Source: Oscillospiraceae bacterium (GTDB lineage Bacteria > Bacillota > Clostridia > Oscillospirales > Ruminococcaceae). Taken from it: 64,000 bases of DNA. The notes under the pieces were generated by a model. The model made no database searches and was not told the DNA's origin. It was given only the letters and a program-made list of their open reading frames with translations. A program made the translations under genes and the position numbers. Below are positions 32,091 through 42,168 of the stretch, piece after piece (the first letter of the stretch is position 1; every line of letters begins with the position of its first letter). The stretch spans positions 1,054,001 through 1,118,000 of the forward strand of contig CP107208.1 in assembly GCA_025758045.1 (NCBI GenBank), in the 5' to 3' direction.

Positions 32091-33268
32091 CAGAACTTCT
32101 CCAGAACAGTACGCAGGGTGTCCAGCGCGGTGTCAACATCGGTCTCGGTCAAAATCAGCGGCGGCAGCAGGCGCAGGCGGGTCTTGGCCGTCAGCACCAG
32201 CAGGCCCTCTTTCTCGCAGGCGGCGCGGACATCGGCGGCCTTGATGCCGTCCTCAAAGGCGATGCCCACCATCAGGCCCAGGCCGCTGACCTCGGTAACA
32301 TGGGGCAGGGTCTTGAGGCCTGTGCGCAGGCGGGCGGCCTGGGTCAGCACGTTATCCATAAAGGCTTCGTCCATGGCATCCAGCACAGCCAGCGCACCGG
32401 CGCAGACCACCGGGTTGCCGCCGAAAGTGGAACCGTGGGTGCCGGGGCCCATATGCTCGGCAACCTTGGCGGTCATCAGCACGGCGCCGATGGGCAGGCC
32501 GCCGCCCAGGCCCTTGGCCAGTGTGACGATGTCCGGGTGCAGGTCAAAATGCTCACAGGCCAGGAACTTGCCGGTGCGGCCTACGCCGGTCTGTACCTCG
32601 TCCACGATGAGCACCAGGTCGCGCTTTTTGCAGAACTCGGCCACCTTGGCCACGTAGTCGGCATCCATCGCCACCACGCCGCCTTCTCCCTGGACCAACT
32701 CCAGCATGACGGCGCAGACGGTGTCGTCGGCAGCATCCCGCAGGGCGGAAAAATCACCGGCGGGTACATAGGCAAAGTTGCCGGGGAACGGTCCGAAATA
32801 CTGGTGGAACACATCCTGGCCGGTGGCGGTCAGGGTGGCCAGCGTGCGGCCGTGGAAAGAGTTTACCAGCGTGATGACCTTGTTGCGGGCAGCACCATAA
32901 GTATCAGTAGAATATTTGCGGGCGGCCTTGATGGCGCCCTCGTTGGCCTCGGCACCGGAGTTGCCAAAGAAAACGGCATCCATGCCGGTGCGGCAGCACA
33001 GCTTTTTAGCCAGCTTGCCGCAGGGGGCCGTGTAGTACAGGTTGGAGGTGTGCTGCAGGGTGGCGGCCTGGTCGCAGACGGCCTGCACCCAAGCGGGGTG
33101 ACAGTAGCCCAGCGAGTTGACGCCGATGCCGGAGGTGAAATCCAGATAGCGCTTGCCCTCGGGGTCGGCGGCGGTCATGCCGTGGCCCTCGGCCAGCACG
33201 ACCCGGCTGCGGGCGTAGGTGTGCAGAACGTACTTGTTATCGCGTTTGATGACTTTTTCGGTTTGCAT
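32090..33268 (-). CDS. argD: Acetylornithine aminotransferase
   Basis: PLP class III aminotransferase of 392 residues that makes N-acetylornithine. It shows GNSGAEANEGAIKAARKY, the PLP aspartate in LVLIVDEVQTGVGRTG and the PLP lysine in PDIVTLAKGLGGGLPIGA. It is in the order argC-argJ-argB-argD-argF, with a 12-bp gap from argB and a one-base overlap with argF. Confidence 0.96.
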   Translation of the reverse strand: MQTEKVIKRDNKYVLHTYARSRVVLAEGHGMTAADPEGKRYLDFTSGIGVNSLGYCHPAWVQAVCDQAATLQHTSNLYYTAPCGKLAKKLCCRTGMDAVFFGNSGAEANEGAIKAARKYSTDTYGAARNKVITLVNSFHGRTLATLTATGQDVFHQYFGPFPGNFAYVPAGDFSALRDAADDTVCAVMLELVQGEGGVVAMDADYVAKVAEFCKKRDLVLIVDEVQTGVGRTGKFLACEHFDLHPDIVTLAKGLGGGLPIGAVLMTAKVAEHMGPGTHGSTFGGNPVVCAGALAVLDAMDEAFMDNVLTQAARLRTGLKTLPHVTEVSGLGLMVGIAFEDGIKAADVRAACEKEGLLVLTAKTRLRLLPPLILTETDVDTALDTLRTVLEKF

Positions 33269-33280
33269 GGCGTACCCTCC

Positions 33281-34135
33281 TTAATGGTTGCCGCGGCGGT
33301 AGAACATGGTACCGGCGCCGCGGTCACTGAACATTTCCAGCAGGATGGAATGGGGCACACGGCCGTCGATGATAACGGCCTCGTGTACGCCTTCATAAAT
33401 GGCGTCGGCCATACCTTCGATCTTGGGCAGCATGCCGCCGGCAATGACACCGGCCGCCTTGTAGCCCTCGATCTCGGAGACTTCGACCTCGGGGATCAGG
33501 GTGGATTCATCGTTCTTGTCATAGAGCAGACCGACAATATCCGTCATGCTGACGAGTTTTTCTGCATGCAGGGCAATGGCGATCTCCGCCGCAGCCGTGT
33601 CGGCGTTGATGTTGTAGGGGATGCCGTTGTCGTCCATGCCGACAGTGGCAATGACCGGGATGAAGCTGTCGGCCAGCAGATGCTCGATCAGCGTGGTATC
33701 CACCTTTTCGATCTCGCCCACATAGCCCAGGTCCACATCGGACTTGCGGCTGCAGGTGATGGTGTGGCCGTCCATGCCGCACAGGCCGACACCGCGGCCT
33801 TTCAGCAGGGCGACGAGGTCCTTGTTGACCTGGCCCGCCAGCACCTGCTGTACGATGCCCATGGTCTCCTCATCGGTGTAGCGCAGGCCGCCCACAAACT
33901 TGGACTCCTTTCCCACGCGGGCCAGCATCTTGTTGATGGCCGGGCCGCCGCCGTGGACCAGCACCACCCGCACGCCCAGCAGGGTCAGGGTGACCAGGTC
34001 GTTCATGACGGCCAGTTTCAGCTCATCGTTGACCATAGCGTTGCCGCCGTACTTGATGACAAGCGTTTTGCCGTGGTATTTTTGGATATAGGGCGTAGCT
34101 TCGCTGAAAAGCAGCGCCATCTCTTCATTTTTCAT
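33281..34135 (-). CDS. argB: Acetylglutamate kinase
   Basis: Phosphorylates N-acetylglutamate and is the usual target of arginine feedback. It has 284 residues. VIKYGGNAMV, VLVHGGGPAINKML and the C-terminal GGMLPKIEG are conserved. The N-terminal helix before the kinase core (EEMALLFSEATPYIQKYHGK) is the type found in arginine-sensitive hexameric enzymes, so feedback inhibition is plausible. It has a GGGGAG ribosome site. Confidence 0.96.
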   Translation of the reverse strand: MKNEEMALLFSEATPYIQKYHGKTLVIKYGGNAMVNDELKLAVMNDLVTLTLLGVRVVLVHGGGPAINKMLARVGKESKFVGGLRYTDEETMGIVQQVLAGQVNKDLVALLKGRGVGLCGMDGHTITCSRKSDVDLGYVGEIEKVDTTLIEHLLADSFIPVIATVGMDDNGIPYNINADTAAAEIAIALHAEKLVSMTDIVGLLYDKNDESTLIPEVEVSEIEGYKAAGVIAGGMLPKIEGMADAIYEGVHEAVIIDGRVPHSILLEMFSDRGAGTMFYRRGNH

Positions 34136-34164
34136 TGCACATTCTCCCCTGTCCCCGGCCTGTA

Positions 34165-35391
34165 TCAGGTGCGGTAGTCGCCGTTGATCTTTACGTAATC
34201 GTAGGTCAGGTCGCAGCCCCAGGCCTTAGCGGTAAAGTCGCCGCAGCCCAGGTCGACCAGGATCTGGATCTCGTCCTCTTTCAGCACTTTGGCGGCCTCG
34301 TCCTCGCTGTAGGGGTGGTAGGCGGCGTTCTCGCAGACAAAGACCTCACCGGCCTTGCTCTTGAGGCGAACGGCCGTCTTGCTGATGTCGAAGTCGCCGG
34401 GGGTGTAGCCGATGGCGCAGAGCACACGGCCCCAGTTGGCATCCTCGCCAAACATGGCAGCCTTGAACAGGGCGGAGTGGATGACGCTCTTGGAGACAGC
34501 GCGGGCGGTCAGCAGATCGGGCGCGCCGGTCACGATGCACTCCAGCAGCTTGGTAGCGCCTTCGCCGTCACCGGCCAGTTCACGGCTGAGTTGCTCGGCT
34601 ACCTGGGTCAGGGCTGCAATAAAGGTGTCATAGTCAGCGGTGCCAGGCTGGACCTCGGCGCCGGACAGGCCGCTGGCCAGCAGCAGCACGGTGTCGTTGG
34701 TGGAGGTGTCGCCGTCCACAGAGATCTGGTTGAAGGTGGCGGGCACCACGCTGGACAGGGCAGCCTGCAGCACAGCGGGCTCGACCTTGGCGTCGGTGGT
34801 GATGAAGAGCAGCATGGTGGCCATGTTGGGGTGGATCATGCCGGAGCCCTTGGCGATGGCGCCCATGCGGCAGGTCTTGCCGCCGATGGTGAATTCGATG
34901 GACACCTCTTTAGAATGGGTGTCGGTGGTCATAATGGCGGTGGCAGCGTCGTGGCTGCCAGCCTCGGTGGCGGCCAGCTTGGCGGCGGCCTCAGGGATGC
35001 CCTTGGCGAACGGCTCAATGCTCATGGCCTGGCCGATGACGCCGGTGGAGGAGGGCAGCACGTCGTCGGCGCTGATGCCCAGCTCCTTGGCGACGATCTC
35101 GCAGGTCTCCTTGGCCAATTCAATGCCGTTGGGGGCGCAGGTATTAGCGTTGCCGCTGTTGACCACGATAGCCTGGGCGTAGCCGTCCTTCAGATGCTCG
35201 CGATCCACCGTGATGGGCGCACCGTAGACCTTGTTGGTGGTGTAGCAGCCGGCACCGGCGCAGCGGACGTCCGCCTTGATAAGTGCCAGGTCCAGCTTGG
35301 AATGGTTATGCCGGATGCCGCAATGCACACCGGCGGCGGAGAACCCGGCGGGTGCACAGATGCCGCCGGGGATCATCTTGAAGTTTTCCAT
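34165..35391 (-). CDS. argJ: Glutamate N-acetyltransferase / ornithine acetyltransferase
   Basis: Recycles the acetyl group from N-acetylornithine to glutamate, replacing argA and argE in a cyclic pathway. It is a 408-residue precursor that cleaves itself at a KGSGMI-H-P-N-MAT-MLLFITTDA site; the Thr of the ATML motif becomes the nucleophile. No separate argA or argE is seen in the cluster, which fits the bifunctional form. Confidence 0.95.
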   Translation of the reverse strand: MENFKMIPGGICAPAGFSAAGVHCGIRHNHSKLDLALIKADVRCAGAGCYTTNKVYGAPITVDREHLKDGYAQAIVVNSGNANTCAPNGIELAKETCEIVAKELGISADDVLPSSTGVIGQAMSIEPFAKGIPEAAAKLAATEAGSHDAATAIMTTDTHSKEVSIEFTIGGKTCRMGAIAKGSGMIHPNMATMLLFITTDAKVEPAVLQAALSSVVPATFNQISVDGDTSTNDTVLLLASGLSGAEVQPGTADYDTFIAALTQVAEQLSRELAGDGEGATKLLECIVTGAPDLLTARAVSKSVIHSALFKAAMFGEDANWGRVLCAIGYTPGDFDISKTAVRLKSKAGEVFVCENAAYHPYSEDEAAKVLKEDEIQILVDLGCGDFTAKAWGCDLTYDYVKINGDYRT

Positions 35392-35442
35392 AATTGTCTC
35401 CCTCTAATTCTCTAATTACCCTTTTCGTTTACCCTATTCTTT

Positions 35443-36384
35443 TTACAGTGCCAGACCGGCGGTCTCGTCCAGGCCCAGCATCAGGTTCATACATTGCACA
35501 GCCGCGCCCGAGGAGCCTTTGCCCAGGTTGTCGAACAGGCTGATGAGCTCCATCTGGGTGCCATCGGGGTTCGCCAGGCAGAAGATCTCCAGCCGGTCCA
35601 GCCCGGCCAACTTATTGGCAGCCAGGAAGCCGCCGTCGGTACCCTCGTTCAGTGGATGGACCGAGATCATCTTTTGCCCTGCGTAATAGTCGGCCAGGGC
35701 ATCGGCCACCTGCTGGGCGGTCAGGCCCAGAGCGGGCAGATCCAGCGGGATCATCGTCTCCATACCGGCGTAGTAGTCGGCCACCACCGGCACAAAAGTG
35801 GGCGGCGCGGTCAAGCCGGTAATTGCTGCCATCTCCGGCAGGTGCTTGTGGTGCAGTGCCAGCCCGTAGGGGCGGGGCGCGTCCAGCGCGGGATCGGTGC
35901 GTTCGGCCTCATACTGGGCGATCATCTTTTTGCCGCCGCCGGAGTAACCCGTCAGGCTGGTGCAGTGCAGCAGCGCGGTCTTGGGCACCAGGCCCAGTTC
36001 TACCAGCGGGGCCACCGGGGCAATAAAGCCAGTGGCGTGGCAGCCGGGCACGGCTACGCGGGTGGCGGTTTTCAGCGCCTTGCGGGTGCCGTGCAGTTCC
36101 GGCAGACCATAGGTCCAGCCGGGAGCCGTGCGGTGTGCGGTGGAGGTATCCAGCACGCGGACATCGGGCCGCAGCAGCGGCACCACCTCGCGGGCGGCAT
36201 CGTCCGGCAGGCAGAGGAAGGAGAGGTCACTCTCATTGATCACCGCCGCGCGGGCGTGTACGTCCTTGCGTTCGGCCTCGGAAATATGCAGAATCGTGAA
36301 CTCCGACCGTTCGGCCAAACGGTCCGCAATGCGCAGCCCGGTGGTGCCGGAACTGCCGTCAACAAAGATTTTATACTTTCCCAT
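35443..36384 (-). CDS. argC: N-acetyl-gamma-glutamyl-phosphate reductase, short type 2
   Basis: NADPH-dependent reductase of the third arginine step. At 313 residues it is the short ArgC2 type rather than the 345-residue common form. The N-terminal Rossmann loop is KIFVDGSSGTTGLRIADRL, the active cysteine is in VAVPGCHATGFIAP, and the later HKHLPEMAAI carries the catalytic histidine. AGGGGTG precedes the ATG. A doubled palindromic repeat separates it from argH. Confidence 0.93.
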   Translation of the reverse strand: MGKYKIFVDGSSGTTGLRIADRLAERSEFTILHISEAERKDVHARAAVINESDLSFLCLPDDAAREVVPLLRPDVRVLDTSTAHRTAPGWTYGLPELHGTRKALKTATRVAVPGCHATGFIAPVAPLVELGLVPKTALLHCTSLTGYSGGGKKMIAQYEAERTDPALDAPRPYGLALHHKHLPEMAAITGLTAPPTFVPVVADYYAGMETMIPLDLPALGLTAQQVADALADYYAGQKMISVHPLNEGTDGGFLAANKLAGLDRLEIFCLANPDGTQMELISLFDNLGKGSSGAAVQCMNLMLGLDETAGLAL

Positions 36385-36420
36385 TTTTACACCCCTATCA
36401 TGTAGGCAAGCACACAGTTT

Positions 36421-36475
36421 GTAGGGGCGGATGCAAGCATCCGCCCGCGGGTCGATGCAAGCATCGCCCCCTACA
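36421..36475. repeat. Doubled palindromic repeat (GTAGGGGCGGATGC family)
   Basis: Two hairpins inside one outer stem: GGATGC-AA-GCATCC, then CGATGC-AA-GCATCG, with outer arms GTAGGGGCG and CGCCCCCTAC. It sits between argH and argC, within an otherwise continuous minus-strand gene run, so it may act as an internal attenuator or mRNA stabiliser. Confidence 0.75.
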
Positions 36476-36492
36476 GAGCCGCAAATATCCCT

Positions 36493-37869
<1,377 letters not shown>

Positions 37870-37957
37870 ACGGTTCCTCCAATGCTGTTTTGTTTGTTAT
37901 AGCGTGCATGCGGGGCGGTGCAGCCGCCCGGCACGCACAGTGTATAGAAACGCCAAA

Positions 37958-37989
37958 ACCGCCAAGTGGGCGCGTGCCCTCCTGGCGGT
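37958..37989 (-). terminator. Terminator after argG
   Basis: ACCGCCA/TGGCGGT arms enclose a GGGC/GCCC stem. On the minus strand TTTTGG follows. argG may thus be transcribed apart from argH-F, with partial read-through. Confidence 0.5.
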
Positions 37990-38008
37990 GCTTATAGCGT
38001 TGGACAGA

Positions 38009-39247
38009 TTAGTCCTGAGCGGGCCAGTTCTGGGCCAGCTTGGCACGCTCTGCAATGGGCAGGCCAAACAGGTTGATGAACCCGTTCGCATCGGCCTGGT
38101 TGTAATCGTCATCCTCGCCGAAGGAAGCGGTCTGCTCATCGTACAGGGTGTACGGGCTGGTGACACCGGCATTGATCATGTTGCCCTTGTACAGCTTCAG
38201 GGTAACATCGCCGGTAACAGTTTTCTGCAGGTCGTCGGTGAAGGCACTCAGGGCCTCACGCAGCGGGGTGAACCACTGGCCGTTGTAGACCAGTTCGCCC
38301 ATCTTCTGGGCAATGCTCTCCTTGAAGTGGAAAGCCTCTTTGTCAATGGTGATGGTCTCCAGCACATTGTGGGCCTTGTACAGGATGGCACCGCCGGGGG
38401 TCTCATACACACCGCGGCTCTTCATGCCGACCAGACGGTTCTCAACGATGTCCAGCAGGCCGATGCCGTTGGCGCCGCCCAGCTTGTTCAGGTACTCAAT
38501 CAGGGCCACACCATCCATCTCCTGCCCGTCAACAGCGGTGGGAATGCCCTTTTCAAAGTGGATCTTGACGTAGGTCGGCTTATCGGGGGCCTGCTCCGGG
38601 GAAACGCCCAGTTCCAGGAAGCCGGGCTTGTTGTACTGGGGCTCCAGAGAGGGCTTCTCCAGATCCAGGCCCTCATGGCTCAGATGCCACAGGTTCTTGT
38701 CCTTGGAGTAGTTGGTCTCACGGTTAATCTTCAGGGGGATGTTGTGGGCTTCGGCGTAATCGATTTCCTCATCACGGCTCTTGATGTTCCACTCACGCCA
38801 AGGGGCGATGATGGCCATTTCGGGGGCCAGGGCCTTGAGGGTCAGTTCAAAACGGACCTGATCGTTGCCCTTACCGGTGCAGCCGTGGCAGATGGCGTCG
38901 GCATGCTCTTTCTTGGCGATGTCAGCCAGAGCAGCGGCGATGCAGGGACGTGCATGGGAGGTGCCCAGCAGGTAATCCTCATACTTGGCGTCAGCCTTCA
39001 GGCAGGGCCAGATGTAGTTTTCCACATAATCCTTCTTCAGGTCCAGAACATACAGCTTGGAAGCGCCGGTCTTGAGGGCCTTCTCCTCCAGGCCGTCCAG
39101 TTCGGTGCCCTGGCCGACATCGCCGGAAACGGCAACGACTTCGCAGTTGTTATAGTTTTCTTTCAGCCAGGGAATGATGATGGAAGTATCCAGACCGCCG
39201 GAGTATGCCAGAACGACTTTTTTGATGTCTTGTTTGTTCTTTTTCAT
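38009..39247 (-). CDS. argG: Argininosuccinate synthase
   Basis: Joins citrulline and aspartate at the cost of ATP. It has 412 residues. The PP-loop VLAYSGGLDTSIIIPWL is at the N terminus, followed by CHGCTGKGNDQVRFE and WLREA-like later blocks. The ATG at 39247 is chosen because GGGAGAGGT lies at good distance; the ATG 6 codons upstream has none. Two ARG-box sequences lie upstream at 39308 and 39451, which suggests repression by ArgR and arginine. Confidence 0.96.
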   Translation of the reverse strand: MKKNKQDIKKVVLAYSGGLDTSIIIPWLKENYNNCEVVAVSGDVGQGTELDGLEEKALKTGASKLYVLDLKKDYVENYIWPCLKADAKYEDYLLGTSHARPCIAAALADIAKKEHADAICHGCTGKGNDQVRFELTLKALAPEMAIIAPWREWNIKSRDEEIDYAEAHNIPLKINRETNYSKDKNLWHLSHEGLDLEKPSLEPQYNKPGFLELGVSPEQAPDKPTYVKIHFEKGIPTAVDGQEMDGVALIEYLNKLGGANGIGLLDIVENRLVGMKSRGVYETPGGAILYKAHNVLETITIDKEAFHFKESIAQKMGELVYNGQWFTPLREALSAFTDDLQKTVTGDVTLKLYKGNMINAGVTSPYTLYDEQTASFGEDDDYNQADANGFINLFGLPIAERAKLAQNWPAQD

Positions 39248-39307
39248 GATTCTTACCTCTCCCAATCATATTTGTTCAGGACGCCCGGATGTTGCTTGCC
39301 GTCGTCG

Positions 39308-39321
39308 TGAATATTTATTCA
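39308..39321. promoter_or_regulatory. ARG box 1 (ArgR operator)
   Basis: TGAATATTTATTCA is a perfect 14-bp palindrome matching the TGAAT-WWWW-ATTCA core of ArgR/AhrC sites. It lies 61 bp before the argG start codon. Confidence 0.75.
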
Positions 39322-39450
39322 TCTGATACTGCATATTATACAACTTTATACAAGATTTGCAAGCGGTAAAATCCACAAAGGATTTTCTACTTTTTCTGCT
39401 TTTTTAGGCATAATATACAGTAAAAAGCACGCTTTATACAGAAAAAACGA

Positions 39451-39464
39451 TGAATATACATTCC
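39451..39464. promoter_or_regulatory. ARG box 2 (ArgR operator)
   Basis: TGAATATACATTCC matches the ARG box with one mismatch. It lies 130 bp further from argG than box 1, a distance that allows DNA looping between ArgR hexamers. Confidence 0.5.
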
Positions 39465-39532
39465 TTAGCAGGAAACAGCCCTACTTTTTATAAATATAGC
39501 ACGCTTACGGGGAAAAAACAAGAATAAAAACA

Positions 39533-39736
39533 AAAACGAGACGGCCACTGCCCCGTCTCGTTTTCTTTAAAAAGAAGGAGAAAAACAGAACGTCTTGCCG
39601 GCGCCTGCATCGAATGGAAACCACCCCTCTACAAGTGGATGCCGTTCCTTGGGAATCGGCAGGGCGCTCTGGTATTCTTCCTCTTTTACCTATTGGGAAA
39701 GCTTTGCAGCGCCTCAAGCGCTCTTTGCTTTCGATG
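39533..39736 (-). ncRNA. Candidate small structured RNA, family unknown
   Basis: A minus-strand unit with its own promoter (TTGCAA at 39765-39770, 17 bp, TAATAT at 39742-39747) and a strong terminator (AAAACGAGACGG/CCGTCTCGTTTT, then TTTTTGTTTTTAT). The transcript of about 200 bases would begin near GCATCGAA (39737-39730), which pairs perfectly with UUCGAUGC (39614-39607). Inside are GGUA/UACC and CCAC/GUGG stems and a GCGCC-UGC/GCA-GGCGC stem. No ribosome site with a convincing reading frame is present. The length and lone terminator suit a regulatory RNA such as 6S, but I cannot assign the family. Confidence 0.5.
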
Positions 39737-39849
39737 CCTAAATATTACACTATTTTTGTCGAGATTGCAAGATGCGGATTTATACAACCTGCAATAAATG
39801 TTACACTGCATTTTGTTGAAATTGCACAATCGCCAACTCAAAGACCATA

Positions 39850-39884
39850 CAAAAAGCCCCGGCGCGTTCAAAATACGCCGGGGC
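39850..39884 (-). terminator. Terminator of ilvE
   Basis: GCCCCGGCG (39856-39864) pairs with CGCCGGGGC (39876-39884); on the minus strand TTTTTG follows. Confidence 0.85.
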
Positions 39885-39917
39885 AAAAAGCATGCGGTTT
39901 ATAGGGTTTATAAAAGG

Positions 39918-40994
39918 TTACTGGGCATCAACGGGAACCGTCCAGCCCTTGGTGTCGGGCAGCTTGCCCCACTGGATGCCGGTCAGGGTGTCATACAGCT
40001 TCTGGGTCAGCTCGCCGATCTTGCCGCCGCTGATATGGGCAGTCTTGCCCTCCCAATCCAGCTCCTTGACGGGGGAAACGACAGCAGCCGTGCCGGTGCC
40101 AAAGACCTCTTCCAGCTTGCCCTCGTCGGCAGCCTTCATGATGTCAGCAATGGCAACACGCTCCTCGTGTACCTTGTAGCCCCAATCCTTCAGCAGCTCG
40201 ATGATGGAACGGCGGGTAACGCCGGGCAGAACGGTGCCTACGCAGGGTGCGGTATAGATCTCGCCGTCGATCTTGAACATGATGTTCATGGAGCCGACTT
40301 CCTCGACGTACTTCTTCTCAACGCCGTCCAGCCACAGCACCTGGCTGAAGCCGCGCTCCTCGGCCAGCTCGCCGGCCTTGATGGAAGCAGCGTAGTTGCC
40401 GCCGCACTTGGTAAAGCCGGTCAGGCCCGGGGCGGCACGGATGTACTGGTCTTCGACGTAGATGCGGACGGGGTCCAGACCCTCGGCATAGTATGCGCCG
40501 GAGGGAGCAGCGATGATGGCGAAGCGGTAATGCTTGGCAGCATGCACGCCCAGGCCCACATCGGTAGCGATGCAGAACGGGCGGATGTACAGGGAAGCAC
40601 CGTCCGAATGAGGCACCCAGTCGCGGTCAACATCGACCAGGGTCTTAACGGCCTGGACAAAATCCTCCGGCGGGATGGGGGGCATGCCCAGACGGTCAGC
40701 AGAATCGTTGAAACGGTTAGCGTTGCAGTCGGGGCGGAACAGCTGGATCTTGCCCTCGGCGGTGCGGTAGGCCTTCATGCCCTCGAAAATTTCCTGGGCG
40801 TAGTGAAACACGGTGGTAGCAGGGTCCATTTCCCACGGGCCGTAGGGGACGACACGGGCATCGTGCCAGCCCTCACCGGCGGTATAGTCCATCACGAACA
40901 TATGGTCGCTGAAGATCTTGCCAAAGCCCAGCTTCGACTCGTCCTGCGGTTTCTGTTTCGGATGTTCGGTTTTAACAATTTTAATATCCAACAT
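39918..40994 (-). CDS. ilvE: Branched-chain amino acid aminotransferase
   Basis: PLP fold-type IV enzyme of 358 residues, the long BCAT form. Motifs are YAQEIFEGMKAYR, NRFNDSADRLGMP, the PLP lysine in GLTGFTKCGGNYAAS, and the EEVGSMNIMF and VLPGVTRRSIIELL blocks near the C terminus. The ATG at 40994 is taken because GGGAG lies about 10 bases upstream, while an upstream GTG would overlap it. It is a single gene. Confidence 0.95.
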   Translation of the reverse strand: MLDIKIVKTEHPKQKPQDESKLGFGKIFSDHMFVMDYTAGEGWHDARVVPYGPWEMDPATTVFHYAQEIFEGMKAYRTAEGKIQLFRPDCNANRFNDSADRLGMPPIPPEDFVQAVKTLVDVDRDWVPHSDGASLYIRPFCIATDVGLGVHAAKHYRFAIIAAPSGAYYAEGLDPVRIYVEDQYIRAAPGLTGFTKCGGNYAASIKAGELAEERGFSQVLWLDGVEKKYVEEVGSMNIMFKIDGEIYTAPCVGTVLPGVTRRSIIELLKDWGYKVHEERVAIADIMKAADEGKLEEVFGTGTAAVVSPVKELDWEGKTAHISGGKIGELTQKLYDTLTGIQWGKLPDTKGWTVPVDAQ

Positions 40995-41148
40995 GATTTG
41001 CACTCTCCCTTATATTTCCAGGCGCGCTTAGCCGCACAGCAAAGCGCGGATGATGGTTAAATCCATTATAGCGCTGTAAAGCGGTAAAAACAAGTCCCTA
41101 TTTTATTTCATATTGCACCGGGACACAAAATGGGGTACAATAACCTTG

Positions 41149-41320
41149 GGCAACACCGCATAATTCCCGCCTTACGGCTTAAGCACCGCTCCGGCGGCTG
41201 CGGCACGGCATCTGCGTTGCCAAAATGCTCGATAAGACATCCAGTATTATCTGCGCTTTTGGCTTAGCAGCTGCCGCACCTCGCTCACCGTATCGGCACT
41301 TAGAATTATGCGGTATTGCC
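41149..41320 (+). mobile_element. MITE-like element, short form (copy D)
   Basis: 172 bp with the same ends, flanked by exact CTTG duplications (41145-41148 and 41321-41324). It lies between ilvE and the HAD gene, next to a CTTTCTTT hairpin repeat. Confidence 0.85.
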
Positions 41321-41347
41321 CTTGGTTTCCCCCGCTTTCTTTGAAAC

Positions 41348-41390
41348 CTTACTTTCTTTGAAAAGAAAGTAAGCAAAGAAACTTTCAATA
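41348..41390. repeat. Hairpin repeat CTTTCTTTGAAAAGAAAG family
   Basis: CTTACTTTCTTT and AAAGAAAGTAAG form a hairpin (41348-41373), followed by CAAAGAAACTTTCAATA. The tail is shared with copies at 10679 and 31131. The repeat ends 55 bp before the HAD gene start. Confidence 0.6.
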
Positions 41391-41444
41391 TGTTTCCTGG
41401 AAAAGCAACGATTATAAAGCAACGATTATTTTAAGGAGTTACCA

Positions 41445-42101
41445 ATGGTCAAAGCAGTCATTTTTGATATGGACGGCCTGATGTTTGATACCGAGCGCCT
41501 GTGGGATACCCTGTGGGAGCCTGCCTGTAAGGAGCTGGGCCTGCCCCTGCCCCCGGATATGGCCAAGTTCCAGGCGGGCGGCCGCGGCCTGGCGGGCGAT
41601 AACCTGCGCCGCCACGTGGCCCAGTATATCCCCGGCGACCCGCAAAAGGTGCTGGACAAGGTCTGGCAGCTGGCCGACGAGCGCTTTGCCCAGGGCGTGC
41701 CCTGCAAGCCCGGCCTGAAAGAGCTGCTTTCTACGCTGGAAGACCTGGGCATGCCCCGCATCGTGGCCAGCTCCAGCCCCCGCAATATGATTGAGATGAA
41801 CCTGCAGACTTCCGGCACCGCCCGCTATTTCCATGATGTCGTTTCCGGCACCGAGGTCGCCCGCAGCAAGCCTGCACCCGATACCTTTCTGCTGGCGGCC
41901 GAAAAACTGCACACCAACCCCAAGGATTGCCTGGTGCTGGAGGACAGCTTCAACGGCGTGCGCGCCGGCCGCGCTGCCGGCTGCGTGACCGTGATGGTCC
42001 CCGACCTCATGCAGCCCACCGACGAGATCAGGGCCTTGTACACCTGCTGCTGCAAGGACCTGCTGGAAGTCCGCGACCTGCTGCTGGCCGGCAAGCTGTA
42101 A
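41445..42101 (+). CDS. HAD-family phosphatase (beta-phosphoglucomutase-like)
   Basis: 218-residue haloacid-dehalogenase hydrolase. Motif I is FDMDGLMFDTE (residues 6-16), the cap domain follows, motif II is VASSSPRNMI, motif III lysine is in RSKPAPDTF and motif IV is LEDSFNGVRAG. This subgroup dephosphorylates sugar phosphates or isomerises beta-glucose 1-phosphate; the substrate cannot be told. AAGGAG precedes the ATG, and a strong terminator follows at 42116-42160. Confidence 0.92.
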   Translation: MVKAVIFDMDGLMFDTERLWDTLWEPACKELGLPLPPDMAKFQAGGRGLAGDNLRRHVAQYIPGDPQKVLDKVWQLADERFAQGVPCKPGLKELLSTLEDLGMPRIVASSSPRNMIEMNLQTSGTARYFHDVVSGTEVARSKPAPDTFLLAAEKLHTNPKDCLVLEDSFNGVRAGRAAGCVTVMVPDLMQPTDEIRALYTCCCKDLLEVRDLLLAGKL

Positions 42102-42115
42102 CCTTATAATAAGAA

Positions 42116-42160
42116 AGCCCCCGGCGGGTGGAAGATTCCACGCCCGCCGGGGGCTGTTTT
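42116..42160 (+). terminator. Terminator of the HAD gene
   Basis: AGCCCCCGGCGGG (42116-42128) pairs with its complement at 42143-42155, followed by GTTTTGTGG. It also faces the 3' end of ogt. Confidence 0.8.
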
Positions 42161-42168
42161 GTGGTTGC

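Noticed and set aside
39505..39717. Small protein gene on the minus strand (70 codons)
   Set aside because: It overlaps the proposed small RNA and its terminator, ends in a Phe/Val run encoded by the T tract, and has no ribosome site.
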